A stretch of 64,000 nt of DNA from Muscardinus avellanarius (Eukaryota > Chordata > Mammalia > Rodentia > Gliridae): assembly GCA_963383645.1 (NCBI GenBank), contig OY726557.1:126230895-126294894 (forward strand), read 5' to 3'. The notes under the pieces are model-generated. The model saw only the letters and a list, made by a program, of their open reading frames with translations. It ran no database searches and was not told the origin of the DNA. Position numbers and translations under genes: made by a program. This document shows positions 1 through 25,785 of the stretch, piece after piece (position 1 is the stretch's first letter; every line of letters starts with the position of its first letter).

Positions 1-13273
<13,273 letters not shown>

Positions 13274-13420
13274 AGAAAGAACTCTTATTATTTGTGAGGG
13301 TCTTGTTTAAGTGAGAATGTTCCAGTGGATTTTGAAGGTAATTTTTTATGTTGAGGCTCTTTCAGTGTGAAAATGTGAAACTGTTCACGGATGGAAAATA
13401 AATGTCCATGGTATCCTTAA
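13274..13420 (+). other. DDX25: DDX25 3' UTR with poly(A) signal
   Basis: A short 3' UTR follows the TGA at 13271-13273. An AATAAA hexamer lies at 13397-13402, so cleavage is expected around 13,415-13,425. A second AATAAA occurs about 75 bp further on and could be a weaker alternative. Confidence 0.75.
13397..13402 (+). promoter_or_regulatory. DDX25: Poly(A) signal of DDX25 (AATAAA)
   Basis: Canonical hexamer 124 bp after the DDX25 stop codon, followed by T/G-containing sequence. Confidence 0.7.
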
Positions 13421-13424
13421 AGAC

Positions 13425-15059
13425 CTGAAGTCTTTTTGAAACCAAATTGATGTAAATCACATGATCCTTTTGAATAATAAAAAATGAAAGCAAGATTCTT
13501 TCATTCTAATCTCTTCACAGGTAAATGTCTCCTTGTGGGTTTCTGGGCTGTTTGTGGATTTAGTGTACATAAGCAAAGCAGGTCCTGCCTCTGTGAGCCA
13601 GCACCACCAGGTGGCAGTAGAGGACTTTGCTGGTTTGGGAATTGGACCTGGTAGGACAAAGGGAAAAGTCACAGGCATTTTTTTCTGGACCTTGCTAAAA
13701 GGCTGCCTTTTCTAGCTATTAATGTCCCCTCCCGCAGCGCCCTTCACTCTCTTGTATATGCGTGCACATGTTCTGGGGTGAAAATTCAATTGAAGATTAA
13801 AATGAAATATTTGGAAGAGAGCATTTTGCTTCATAAAAGTTCAAGTGACATACAGATTTTCAGAATATGCTCCTCGTTTGTTTCTTACTGTCTTCAAATT
13901 AGAGAATATTTACTTCGTCACCAGTTATTTCATAGTCTCTGAAAATGTAGCTTTATTCTAGGCATTTCTTTACAATAGGCAATGGGGGAAGGGGGAAGGC
14001 AAGAATATGCCTTATTAAGTAACATTTCATGGACCCAAAACATTTTGCTTCTAAAAATTTAATGGTATGTCTGAGAATCCTGGGGTTTTCCTGAAAGCCT
14101 CATCTCTCACATATACCACTCGAAGGCAAAGCCCCCATTTTGAGAACATGAAGTAGCTTGTCTCTCACAAAGCTTGGACAGACCATGCAGCCCACAGCGA
14201 AAGCCCAGGCTGAGCTCTGTGTAATCGGCAGTGGCTCCAGGGCGAGCCTTGGTCACCAGTGAGGGTGGTGGTTTCTGGTTTATCTGTTTTGATATTCAAC
14301 TTCCACATTGCCCTGCCCATGTTTTATCCCCAAGTGCAGGATTCAGAAATACATGAAAATTACCAGGCTCCCTCAATCAACCTCAAATGCTTATTGTGTG
14401 CCCTTATGCTAATCCTCAGGAAAAGGGAGATGAGTCATTTATAACAGACACCTCAGAATTCAGTCTAATGGCAGAAGCCTCGAATAAACCAGCATTAGAA
14501 CAGACTGTTCTAAAGGATAGCCAGCCAGGTCACTAGTGTTACACAGAGGAGAACTCCTAATGCCATCCAAGCCAGCTTCCCAGGAGTGGACACACTCAGG
14601 CTCTCCTGCAGAACAGCAGGATATATCCAGCAGTGCCCTTTCAGTGTACAGGCAACACCACCTAGCAGTTCCTAATGCGGGTCCACCAAGGTGGTAGTTC
14701 AGACCCAGCTCCTTGCCTCCTCTCAAGAACCTGGGGAAACCAGAGATTCCCTCCTCTAGGCAGACAAAGCCAGATGCTCTGAGCCCAAAACAGCCCTGTA
14801 AGGGAACTGAATGCATGGGCAGACCACTGTCTCTGGGGAGACAACGAGGTGAAGAGATCTGTACAAAGCACTCTCTGGTCTGGAAATGCCCCGTCCACTT
14901 CTTATCCTGCCTGCCTTCCTCTCTGGACTGGAAGCTGGTGATCAGCCTTCTTGTCCACTCTATGCCCAGCCTGACACAGTGTCCAGTGCATTATAGGTGT
15001 TTTTCAAGTAAATACTTTTTTTCCCTTAATATCTGCTATTCACATATTTCTTGAATTTT
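13425..15059. other. Intergenic, no gene seen
   Basis: Downstream flank of DDX25. Unique-looking sequence with scattered short open frames but no splice-consistent coding segment. Nothing else supported. Confidence 0.6.
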
Positions 15060-15295
15060 TCTTTTTTTTTTTAAAGGTTTGGGTTTTTGGGGGGATATAC
15101 TGGGAATTAAACTCAGGGGCATACTCCAAGCTATACCCCCAGTCCTATTTTATATTTATATTTTGAAACAGAGTCTCAATATGTTGCTGAGAGCCTCACT
15201 AAATTGCTGAGGCTGGTCTCAAAACTTCAACCCTCCTGTCTCAGCCTCCCAAGTACTGGGATTACAGGCCAGCACCACTATGCCAGGGATTTCCA
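15060..15295 (-). repeat. Antisense B1-ID SINE
   Basis: Begins with a T-run and gatatactgggaattaaact. Ends caccactatgccaggga. Confidence 0.85.
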
Positions 15296-16739
15296 TCCTG
15301 ATTTCCTAATTTCCTGGGTAATAGGACATGGGTGAGCAAGCATGGGAGCCATGTCAGGATGCTTTGCGTGCACATGCATTTCTCCCCCACTCCCGCACCT
15401 CCCTCCGTCAGCTGTTTGTCCCCCCCCCACTTCCTTCTCTTCTTTCTCTCCTTCCCTCTCCCCCCGCCCCTGGGGCTGGACTTTCCACTGTACTCAGACT
15501 TATGTATCCTAAATAAAGCCTTACCACCTCCCTCTCCTATTCAGATGTTTGGTAAAACCTCTACCAGTTACCCTCACGAGTGCCTTCAGCTGTCTCCCCC
15601 TGGCGGCTGTTCCCACAGGGTCTGCTAACAAAGGCATTCTTCTGCCTGCCTCTTTTCCCACGTCCTGTATCTCACCACCTAGGAGGCAGCAAAGCCATCC
15701 AACTCTCTGGGTCACAGCTGTATTAACTGTCCGGTTTGGTGCGTCAACAGAGGCTCTCCTGCAGGGTGCAGCTCCTTGCTCGATACTGTAAGCATTTCTC
15801 AGGTCTCTCAGCACAGCCGGGCAGGGTCATCTCTCCATGCCTGCTGGAGGAAGAAGTGAATGGAGATGCAAGGAATAACCAGATGATTTCAGTATGTCTG
15901 TGAGCTGGCTTGATCAGCTGTGTGTTACTTGGCACCACATTCTAAACCAAAGCCGTCAGGTTTATCTTGGCCAGCTTAATACTGCTAGCATATTGAGATT
16001 CACGATCGTGTGTAGCAGGGTTGTGATATGTGGTGGGAGTTCTGAGTGGTCACCTGGTCTGGGGCATGGCTGCCATGATGTTAGGCAGCTGTTAATAATA
16101 AAAAGGCAAATGAACTGGTCACAGTCTAGTGGGACGTCTGACGGCCCCTTCTCAAGAGACATGACTGTGTTTGGAGAGAGTGTTGATCCTCCATGGCAAG
16201 TCTTGGTCACCAGGAAAGCCACCGGCTGTCTCTGCACATGTGGTCAACGGTGGAAAATCTGAGAGGATTACACCCTTCCAGACGCCAGGGGGACAGGGGC
16301 TGGAGGTGTCAAGCCTTGATTTGGCTCTGGTCTTGATCCAAGTAGGATCCTAGATCAGAAAAAGACCCAAACAGACAACCCAGCTGTGGGGATGGAAGAG
16401 GGAATGGGACCCCAGCCCAAAGGTCTCTGGCCCGGCCTGTACTTCCTTGCCCTCTGAGCCAGGAGGCCTTCTGTGTGCTGTTGTGTAGTTAACCATGCAC
16501 CTGGTCCTCTCTTGAGGGCTGCAGAAGCCCAATACCTGGGGACCTAAGAGTATTACCATGGCTTAAAAGGAGGCCAGACTCTCCTCAATCCTAGCCCCTC
16601 AGCTGCTTCTGAGGAATAAGCAAGGTCTATCAGGACCCTCACATCATTTTAATTTACAAACTGTGAAATAGCAAGACATACTTCAGGGAATACCAACTTT
16701 CTGTTCTAGAAAGACTCCAAAAGGGGATTCTCAATATAT
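15296..16739. other. Intergenic, C-rich tract and AATAAA
   Basis: A pyrimidine-rich, C-run-containing stretch (15,370-15,475) is followed by AATAAA at 15,512-15,517, resembling the polyadenylation end of a retroelement or LTR. I could not assign it. The rest shows no gene. Confidence 0.4.
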
Positions 16740-17482
16740 TCTGTACTTTTGTTGTTGTTTTTGCAGAATTGGGGATTGAACCCAGAGGCATTTTACCTCT
16801 AAGCAAGGCCCCCAGACTGATTTTATTTATTTGGAAACAGGTTCTCACTAGGTTGCTGAGAGTCCCTCTAGGTTGCCAAGGCTGGCTTTGAACCTGTGAT
16901 CCTCCTGTCTCAGTCTCCCAAGTACTGGGTTCCAAGTGTGCCACCATGCCCAGCTCTGTACCTCTTTTAATCTGTGACTCAGAGAAGAATTAGAAATTAG
17001 ATACCTTCCCCTTCTTTCTTCTCTCACTGACTCCCTCCTTCTCCAACCAGGCCTTTCACTTCCCAGGCTGATGTTTTCATCTGGATTCTGCCTTTTCATT
17101 TGTGGGACCAGAAGGCAGCTGAGCCAAGCTCCTCTCTTCTCAGGCCTTCACACACCCCTGCCCCACCCCTCTATCTGTGACTTCTGGTATCTTTTCAGAG
17201 GGTCACTACTTGGGCCATTATCTCCTAGACACTTTTTCCTTCTAGTTTCATTTATTGCATTGCAACTATGGATTTAAAATATGGGTGGGACTAAAGTACT
17301 TTGTGTGTGTATACACATGCTACTGGGAAATGAATATCCCCAGCCCTATTTTATTTTGAAACTGCTTCAGTGTTGTGTAAGGGTCTCTCTAAATTGCTGA
17401 GGCTGGCCTTGGACTTGCAATCTTCCTGTCTCAACCTCCCAAGTATTAGGATTATAGGTATGTGCCACCATACCTAGCTACC
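16740..17482 (-). repeat. Two antisense SINEs
   Basis: Full minus-strand SINE 16740-16955. A second at about 17,300-17,482 has a degraded ID part and ends caccatacctagct. Confidence 0.8.
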
Positions 17483-17949
17483 ATTCTCTATTTTTAATGT
17501 GGAGCTTCCACTCCCCTTTGAATTAAAAACTTTGAGACAAGATCTTCTAGCAAAGTGCAAGAGTGCTTGGCTAGAGAAACAAGTGTGCCCAGTCACCCCA
17601 CACAAGAGTTCCAGTGGCTCATACCTGGAATTCTCCTGCCCTTCTTCACAGGTTTATCTGTCTTGCACTTCTGCCAAGGTTAGAAACACCCAGGAGCTCT
17701 CATATAATTTAAAAAAAAAAAAAGACGAGCTCTGAAGAAAAGTTCTTTCCTTATATTCATGAGAAGTGAAAGAAATTTAATGAGATTCTTGACTCCCTGT
17801 AGTATTTTTCTTGGGGAATTTATCTTTGCCCGTAATTTTTTTCAGGTCCATAAAATAACCATGAGTATATATATTCCAGTTTCTAGAATGTACTCTTTAT
17901 AAATGGGTATGGTCTCCTGTTTTGAGTTTAGCAATTTGACTTTCCATTT

Positions 17950-18425
17950 GTCTGCTTGTTTGTTTGTTTGTTTATTATTTTGGTACTGGAGATTGAACCC
18001 AAGGGCATTCTACCTCTGAGCTATACATCCAGTCCTATTTAATATTTTGAAATTGGGTATTGCTAAGTTGATGAGAGTCTCACTAGTTACTGAGACTGTC
18101 CTTGAACCTGTGATCCTCCTGTCTCAGCCTCCCAGGTACTGGAATTACAGGCTTCGCACCACCACACCCAGCTAGTTTAGTATTTTTCTACCACTAGAAA
18201 GAATGATACGGCCAGGCGTGGTGGTGCATGATTATAATCCCCGCGCTTGGGAGGCTGAGATAGGAGGATCACACAGGTTCGAAGCCAGCCTCAGCTACTT
18301 AGGCTCTCAGCAACTTAGTGAGACCCTGTTTCCAAATAAAATATAAAATAGGTCTGGGAGTATAGCTCAGAGATAGAAAGCCTCTGATTTCCACCCCCAG
18401 TACCACCAAAAAAAAAAAAAAGAAG
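17950..18425. repeat. Facing pair of SINEs (antisense then sense)
   Basis: Minus-strand copy 17950-18175, preceded by TTTG repeats. Plus-strand copy 18210-18425 (ccaggcgtggtggtgcatga) of the AATAAAATATAAAATAGGTC variant. Together they form an imperfect inverted repeat about 470 bp long. Confidence 0.85.
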
Positions 18426-20129
18426 AAAAGAAAAGAAAGAATGATAGAATGATAAATGATACAGTCTCAGTCCCATCCCTTAGTGTGTAATTCATGGCTT
18501 AAAGTCTAAGCGGGATGAAGATGCTTGATAAGGAAGCCCTGCTTTGTGTGAAGTTCAGAGGATGTCATGGATAACAGCCTCAGGCATGATTTAGGAGGCA
18601 CAGGCTGAGCAGACCCCTTGGTGAGGTGATGAGCTCTCCATCCATCGCAGGACTTAGTCAGAAAGTGAACAGTTCCTTGTAAGGGGTGTTGTACTTCTGG
18701 TTCCTAAATCACTGGGCGTTTGAAATAAAAGGATTTCTGAGCCTCTGTCTATGCTAAAATACCATGTTTCCATGAGCTCCAGAGAATGTGAGCCACAGAA
18801 GCCTTACAATGAAGAAATTTTCTTAAAAAGGAAAGAAAAACAGGGTGACTAGCCTTAAATAGCCCGTCTTAACCTTCAGATCCCCTGGCTGCTTCACCAT
18901 GTGACCATCTCTTTATGCTGAATTTTGTCAGTTTATACAGCATGTGGATTATTTTTATTTAATATTTATATTACAAAAACCAAACAAATGAAGTTCTGCA
19001 AGAAAGTTACCAAATATCCCATTATTTATCATTGCAATTAGTGTCTTGATATAGTCCATTTCATCTTTATACAGATATAGTTCACCAGAGTGCATATATG
19101 TCATTACATCATTTAATTTGAAACATTCAAGTGGTTTTTCTTCAGGTTACCTTACAGTCTCTGGCATTACTATTTTTGAGATAATTGGTCAGATTTTCTG
19201 ATGCATATGCACATAACTATCTTTGTTCAACACTTAATGCAGTGTCTAGTTTTTTAGCATTATCCTTATAAATAATGCTGTATGACTATTTTTCCCAAAT
19301 TTTTAAAAAAATATTTCTTAGGATTTGAGATATTGAGTGCCAGGGCAAAAACAAAAACAAAAATATTTTATATCTTTTCTGTGTCAAGGCAAAAGTCAGG
19401 AGGTAGGCTAGGAGCAAAGACAAGCAGACACCTGGGCAAGAGCAGGGAGTGTGGGAAGGCTGGTCTCAGCAGGTGTGGCCTGGCAGAGGACTCGGTGTCT
19501 CATTTCTTTGTGTCCCCAGTTGTCTGCAAGGTACAGACTGCGTGTCGAGAATGAACAGGTTCAAGGGACAAGTGGTGAGTATGGAAAAGGCAAGAGGACG
19601 AGGTCCTGGCTCATGAGTCCACTCTGGCCATGGTCAGAGGTCCTTTGCTGGCCATTGCCTCACCCCCAAGTCCCTCAAGTTCTACAATGCTTTTACTCCG
19701 TGACACTGCAGACAGTTATGTATAGACAAGAAACTCAGACACCCAACACCATTTGACACATTATAGGGCAGTAAGGTGATAGATGACTTTCTGGCACATA
19801 ATTGTTGCTATAAACTGTCAAGAATCAAAGCTTTGAAGAAATCCGTTAGTACCACCCATGTCCTTGCTCTGAGCTGCTCTGCACACTTAGGGTAAAGTTT
19901 CTCTCTGGTAGGAAGAGTTTCAAACTGTTTTCAGTCTGCTTGACTTTTGCTCCAGTTTAGAAGCATTTTGAGGCTATAACCACAGCCCAGAGGGTGACAT
20001 GTGACAAGCTGTCCCAACTCTGGAGCAAATGCAGCCTTCAGAGATAGAAGAAAAGCTCCAGTTCCCTAGCCAGGGTTAACTCACTGTCACACACATGACC
20101 AGCTATGTCCTCCAGAGCCAAGAACACTA
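18426..20129. other. Intergenic, no gene seen
   Basis: AT-rich around 18,930-19,340, possibly old L1-derived (taaataatgctgtatgac). The remainder is unassigned unique sequence. Confidence 0.5.
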
Positions 20130-20235
20130 TGAAAAACCTGGGGCTGGGGGGTGGGAGGGGTGGTTCAGTGGTAGAGTACTTGGCCAGCACTCCTGAGACC
20201 CTAAGTTCCACCCCCAGCACCACTAAAAAAGAAAA
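20130..20235 (+). repeat. Stand-alone ID-type SINE
   Basis: tRNA-Ala-like monomer: ggttcagtggtagagtactt (A box region) and aagttccacccccagcacc, then an A-rich tail. It has no 7SL/B1 head. Confidence 0.7.
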
Positions 20236-20699
20236 GCAACTCTGATTTAGAAGCTTTCCCTTCTTACTGGAAGAATTTTTATGAGGCTAAGGTGTTGACA
20301 AGTTTGTCATTCCCAGAATCTACTAATATACTCCCCCCACCCTTGACTCTTTAGTCATTTACCCTTCATTTTTAGGGAGGAGGGAATACTGTCTTGAACA
20401 GGCAAAAAGTTTTATCCAAGGTGTTTGGCAGTGACTTCGGGGTCTGGGAAAGATTTATGTCTCCTGGCCCTGCCTTGTGTTAGCTCACTTAAAACAACTG
20501 AATAAATGAGCTCACTTTATCCTGTCAAAGTGGAACCTCGGGCGGCACGGTACCCAGCTGGGGTCCGCGGGGACCCTGAGGCAATGTTCATGTCTCAGTC
20601 ACTTACGCTGAGCTCAGCCGTTTTTATGTCTGTCTGAGATCATTAAAATGAGGAGGACGGGGGAGGGGGAGCAGAAAGACCTGCAAAGAATGGAGTGAT

Positions 20700-20845
20700 A
20701 GAAACTCCATTCAAGGGTGTGTTCATTTCGAGTCACCCCTCCATGCCAGTCTGGCATGGAGCTGTATTTCTATTTTCTGTATTTCTATCTTTCTAATAAA
20801 CTTCTTCAAATCTTAAAAAAAAAAAAACTCTACTCAAGAGTCCCA
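20700..20845 (+). mobile_element. Short retrotransposed insertion with poly(A) tail
   Basis: About 100 bp ending tctaataaacttcttcaaat and a 13-A run. The flanks ctccattcaagggt and ctctactcaagagt may be an imperfect target-site duplication. Source unidentified. Confidence 0.4.
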
Positions 20846-20916
20846 CAAGTGTGGAGTCAGATTCTTGTAGAAGACTGCCTCTCCCAAGCAGAGGCGCTGG
20901 GCCTGGAGTGGGGCTT

Positions 20917-22815
20917 GGTAGATGATGCACACTTGATTAGATTATGCACACTTTATTAGGTTATACACAATTAGGTTATAGAAAATTGATTAGGTTATAT
21001 ACAATTGATTACATTGAGCACAATTGATTAGATTATACATACTTGATTAGACTACACATACGTGATTAGATTATACACAGTTGATTAGGTTATGTGCACC
21101 TGATTAAATTATGAACAATTAAATCATGCACACTTGATTAGATTATACATACTTGAATAGATTTTTATGTATAATAATTATGTATAATATACATAATTAT
21201 TGAATAGATTATTATGTATAGTATGATTAAATTATGAACAATTAAATCATGCACACTTGATTAGATTATACATACTTGAGTAGATTATACATACTTGATT
21301 AGATTGTGAACAATTGATTAGATTATGCACACTGGATTAGATTATGCACAATTCATTAGATTGTGCACACTTTATTAGATTGTACACAATTGTTTAGATT
21401 ATGCACACTTGATTAGATTATGCACAATAGATCAGATTATACACAGTTGATTAGATTATACATACTCGATTATGCATAATTGATCAGATAATGCACAATT
21501 GATTAGATTATGCATGATTTATTAGATTATACACTTGATTAGATTATGTATGCTTGATTAGATTATACACTTGATTAGATTATGCACAATTGATTAGATT
21601 ATGCAAACTAGATTAGATTATACACACTAGATTATACACAAATTGATTAGATTATGCACAGTTGATTAGATTATGCACACTTGATTATATAATATATAAT
21701 TGATTAATTTATACACACTTGATTAGATTATGCACTCTTTAGATTATACACAATTGTTTAGATAATGCACACTTGATTAGATTATGCAGAATTGATTAGA
21801 TTGTACACAATTGATTAGATTATACATACTTGCTTAGATTATTCACACTTGATTAGATTATGCATGGGTGATTAGATTATGTGTGCCTGATTAGATTATA
21901 CACGATTAGATTATACATACTTGATTAGATTATGCACACTTGATTAGGTTATGGACACTTAATTAGATTATACACAGTTGATTAGATTATACACTACACA
22001 CTTGATTAGATTATGTATACTTGATTAGATTATACATACTTGATTAGGTTATACACAATTGATTAGATTATGTACACTTGATTAAATTATACACAATTGA
22101 TTGGACCATGCACACTTGATTAGATTATGCACACTCGACTAGATTGTACACACTTGGTTAGATTATACACAGTTGATTAGATTACATACAATTGACTAGA
22201 TTATACACACTTGATTAGATTGTACATACTTGATTAGATTACGCACAATTGATTAGATTATGCATAAGTGATTAGATTATGCACATTTGATTAGATTATA
22301 TACAATTTATTATACACAATTGCTTAGATTATACAGACTTGATTATCTTATCCATACTTGATTAGATTATGCACAATTGATTAGATTATGCACAGTTGAT
22401 TATGCACACTAGATTATGCACTTTATTAAATTATGCACACTTGATTAGATTGTACACAATTGATTAGATTATGCACACTTGATTAGGTTATGCACACACT
22501 CGATTAGATTATACACAGCTGATTAGATTATGCACACTTAATTAGAACATGCACAGTTGATTAGATTATGCACAATTGATTAGATTATGGATAATCAATT
22601 AGATTATACACAATTAATTAGTTTATACATACTTGATTAGTTTATACATACTTGATTAGATTATACACACTTGAGTAGATTATACATACTTGATTAGTAT
22701 ATGCACAATTTTTTAGATTATGCACAATTTATTAGATTATACACACTGATTAGATTATGCACAATTGATTAGATTATACACAGTTGATTAGATGATGCAC
22801 AGTAGATTAGATTAC
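20917..22815. repeat. 19-bp AT-rich tandem array (about 100 units)
   Basis: Nearly 1.9 kb of tandem units with approximate consensus GATTAGATTATGCACACTT. Positions after GATTAGATTA vary among TGCACAC, TACACAA and TACATAC. Units are diverged and mixed rather than block-homogenised. No SINE interrupts the array. It sits about 7.6 kb beyond DDX25 and 16 kb before VSIG10L2. Stops occur in all frames, so it is not coding. Confidence 0.93.
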
Positions 22816-23539
22816 AGTCTGAGCTCCTGAAGGCCCCTTTCAGAAGTCTCCCCAGGCCAATGATCCCTAGATTATTTTTATTCGTGAGGTTTTTTTCTTT
22901 CCTGCTACCCCACTGCGATTATGACTAGGCCAAGGGTCAAGACCCATTGCTCTAGAAAAAGAAACAAGTGTGTTACCTGCCCCATGTGGATGTTCTGGGC
23001 CAGGCCCAGGTCCATCCTTCTTATGTGGGTGTAGACTCAGAATTTGATGAGGGATTTCATTACTGCCCAAGGAAGCAGTATTCAAAAAGGAGCCTATCTC
23101 AAAGAGCAGAAGAAGGTAGGTGAGCTGGAGGCCAAGGGTTTGTGCCTGTCTGTCCTGGGGCATGGCATCATACCCTCCATGCCAGACCTGGTTCACCTTT
23201 CAGAATCCTCAGGCTTTAGCCAGAAAGAAGGAGTGCTTTCTGTCTTAAGCATGGGGTGCCTGAGACTGTAATAATTCCCACACGTTTCTAGCATTTTAAG
23301 GTGACCAAGCATGTGCCCGAGAGTGTGAGCAGCCCAAGGGCAGAGATTGTGCTCACTTCCTGAGAAAGGAGGAAGGAAATGGGAAGGGGTGAGTCGATCC
23401 TCACAAGTCCTAGAAAACACTCATGGGAACATGAGCTGCTGTGTCCACCAAGAGGCTGCAATTTGCCTCTTGAAACAGAGCTGGGAGTGGACTGTAGGGC
23501 TGCCTTGCCTGTCCTGCACCAAAACTGCCCAACACCCAG
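22816..23539. other. Intergenic, right flank of the satellite array
   Basis: Unique sequence without recognisable exons or repeats. Confidence 0.5.
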
Positions 23540-23915
23540 TTGTTGTTGTTGTTGTTGTTGTTGTTGTGTGTGAGTGTGAGTGTGTGTGTATGTGTGACAT
23601 GGGATTGAACCTAAGGCCTTGCACATTCTAGGCAAGTACTCTACCACTGACCCAAATCCCACCTTTGGGTGTTCTTTTATTAATTAATTAATTAATTAAC
23701 TTATTTACAGTACTGGGAATGGAACCCAGGGGTATTCTACTCTGAGCTACACCCTTCAGCCCTAGTTTTTAGTATCTTTTTTATTTTTGAAACAGGGTCT
23801 CACTGAGTTGCGAAGGGCCTCACTAAGTAGCTGAGGCTGTCCACGAACTGAGATCCTCAGGTCTCCGCCTCCCAAATGCTGGGATTACAAGCGTGAGCCA
23901 CTACAGCCAGCCTCG
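23540..23915 (-). repeat. (TTG)n, antisense ID element, (TTAA)n and antisense SINE
   Basis: TTG repeat 23540-23567, then an ID-type element 23590-23662 (gcaagtactctaccactgac), a short TTAA repeat near 23,680-23,698, and a full minus-strand B1-ID SINE 23699-23915. Confidence 0.8.
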
Positions 23916-24224
23916 GCTGTTCTTTTAATACCTTTGTTATCTCTGCCAACCTTCATACTACATATCTATGTAAATATATCCTGGAGTCAACTTAGCTTGA
24001 CTTAACAAAAACAACTAGTTTGATGTGCTAATTATATTTTTTTCAGCGTGCATTAAAATAAATATTTATGAGATAAAAAATGTGTTTGTGTTGTCACACT
24101 GCCCAAATGCATGTGTCAGAATAGAGCAGCAGCAGCACCTGGAAACTGCTTAGGAATGCAGATTCTCGGGCCCTGCCCCAGACTTGTGAATCAGGAGCTC
24201 TGAAGGTGAAACTCATTGCTTTTG

Positions 24225-24448
24225 TTTTTTTCTTCCTGTGGTACTAGGTATTGAACCCAGAGGCATTCCACTCTGACCTACACCCCTGGCCCTCCTTTTT
24301 TATTTTTTAATTTTGTTTTGAACTGGAGTCTCACTAAGTTGCAGAGGGCCTGGCTAAGTTGCGGAGGCTAACCTTGAACTTGTGATCCTCCTGTCTCAGC
24401 CTCCCAAAGTAATGGGATTATGAGCATGAGCCACAATGCCTGGCTTAT
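24225..24448 (-). repeat. Antisense B1-ID SINE
   Basis: Begins ctgtggtactaggtattgaa, ends ccacaatgcctggctt. Confidence 0.85.
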
Positions 24449-24887
24449 TTTATCTTTTTGATAAAATAAACAATCTTTTTTTAAACAGTAAGTGATTTTT
24501 TCCCCTCAAACCACCCAGGGGATTCTAATGCCTGCTGATAAATGCCACTTTGCTGAAGTGTTGGATCACTTCAGAGTGTCCTGGGTAACTCTGTCACCTC
24601 TGTGCCCCGGCCCCTCCAACCGTGCACTGCTCACCCACCTCTGGGTCACTGCCAGAGCTGCATGCTCCTTCCTGAGAAACTCTTACTTCCTGCTCTCACA
24701 GAGTCATTTTGAAGACAAAAAATATAAAATCAGACAGCCTTTCATGGTTGACCTAAGAAAGACAAAGAAGAATGATGGGAAGAAACATCCACACAAGAAA
24801 AACATCTTGCCATGTACACGGACGGGAGCAAAACACCTGCTTGTTTTTCTGTGACCCTTTCTGTTAGAATTCAGAAGTGATGGGCGA

Positions 24888-25244
24888 AGCTGGGCATGGT
24901 GGCTCATGCCTATAATCTCAGTACTTGGGAGGCTAAGACAGGATGATCACAGGTTCAAGGCCAGCCTCTGCCATTCAGTAGTCCTCAGCTACTTAGGGAG
25001 ATCCTGTTTCAAAATAAAAAGGGCTATAACTGGACGTGGCGGTGCACGCTTGTAATCCCAGCATTCGGGAGGCTGAGACTGGAGGATCACGGTTTGCGGA
25101 CAGCCTTAGCTACTTAGTGAGGCCTCCCCAACTTAGTGAGACCCTGTTTCAAAATAAAGAATTAAAAATAGGGCTGGAGGTGGAGCTAGGAGGTAGAATG
25201 CCCCTGGGTTCTATCCCTAGTACTGCAAAAAAAAAAATGAAGGA

Positions 25245-25275
<31 letters not shown>

Positions 25276-25370
25276 GAAGGAAGGAAGGAAGAAAGAGGCT
25301 GGGAGTGTAGCTTAGAGGTAGAATCCCCCTGGGTTCAAGCCCCAGTACCAAGAATAAAATTTAAAGAAAA
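24888..25370 (+). repeat. Two SINEs, (GAAA)n/(GGAA)n and an ID fragment
   Basis: Truncated sense SINE 24888-25025, full sense SINE 25026-25235. Its A-tail has expanded to GAAA and GGAA repeats (25,236-25,291). An ID-like tail fragment follows at 25292-25370. Confidence 0.85.
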
Positions 25371-25524
25371 AGAAGTGATGGGAGAACCTAGTAAATAACC
25401 GAGCTCCTCATTCCCCAAAGTAGTGGCTGTCAGGTAGAGCTTTCTGCAATGAAGATATGTGCCATATCTGCACTATATTAGGAAAAAATATTCTCCATGG
25501 GTCTCTTACTTGTGCACGCACACA

Positions 25525-25527
<3 letters not shown>

Positions 25528-25570
<43 letters not shown>

Positions 25571-25785
25571 AGCACACACATGCGTGTGGTGGCAGGGTAC
25601 TAGGGCTTGAACCCAGGAGCATTATTCCTCCAAGCTACACCCTCAGCCCTTCTATTATTTCATTTTTGTTTTGAAACAGGGTCTCGCTAGGTTGATGAGA
25701 ACCTCAGTACTTGCTGAGGCTGTCCTGGAACCTGCAATCCCAAGTACTGGGATTAGAGGTGTGGGCCACCATGCCCAGCAGAAGG
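25528..25785 (-). repeat. (GT)n and antisense SINE
   Basis: GT repeat 25528-25566 with CG/CA-containing borders, followed by a minus-strand SINE ending ccaccatgcccagc. Confidence 0.85.

Noticed and set aside
14460..14816. 118-residue minus-strand open frame downstream of DDX25
   Set aside because: No domain, no splice or promoter support, and unspliced frames of this length are expected by chance in GC-richer DNA.
15296..15545. Solo LTR
   Set aside because: There is a pyrimidine tract and AATAAA, but I could not find matching LTR ends (TG...CA) or a target duplication, so it is left as unassigned.
20130..20235. tRNA-like gene
   Set aside because: The A-box/B-box-like text and A-rich tail belong to an ID-type SINE derived from tRNA-Ala; no cloverleaf with a proper acceptor stem is evident.
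20917..22815. CRISPR-like array
   Set aside because: The unit is a head-to-tail 19-bp minisatellite with no unique spacers, in a mammalian genome.
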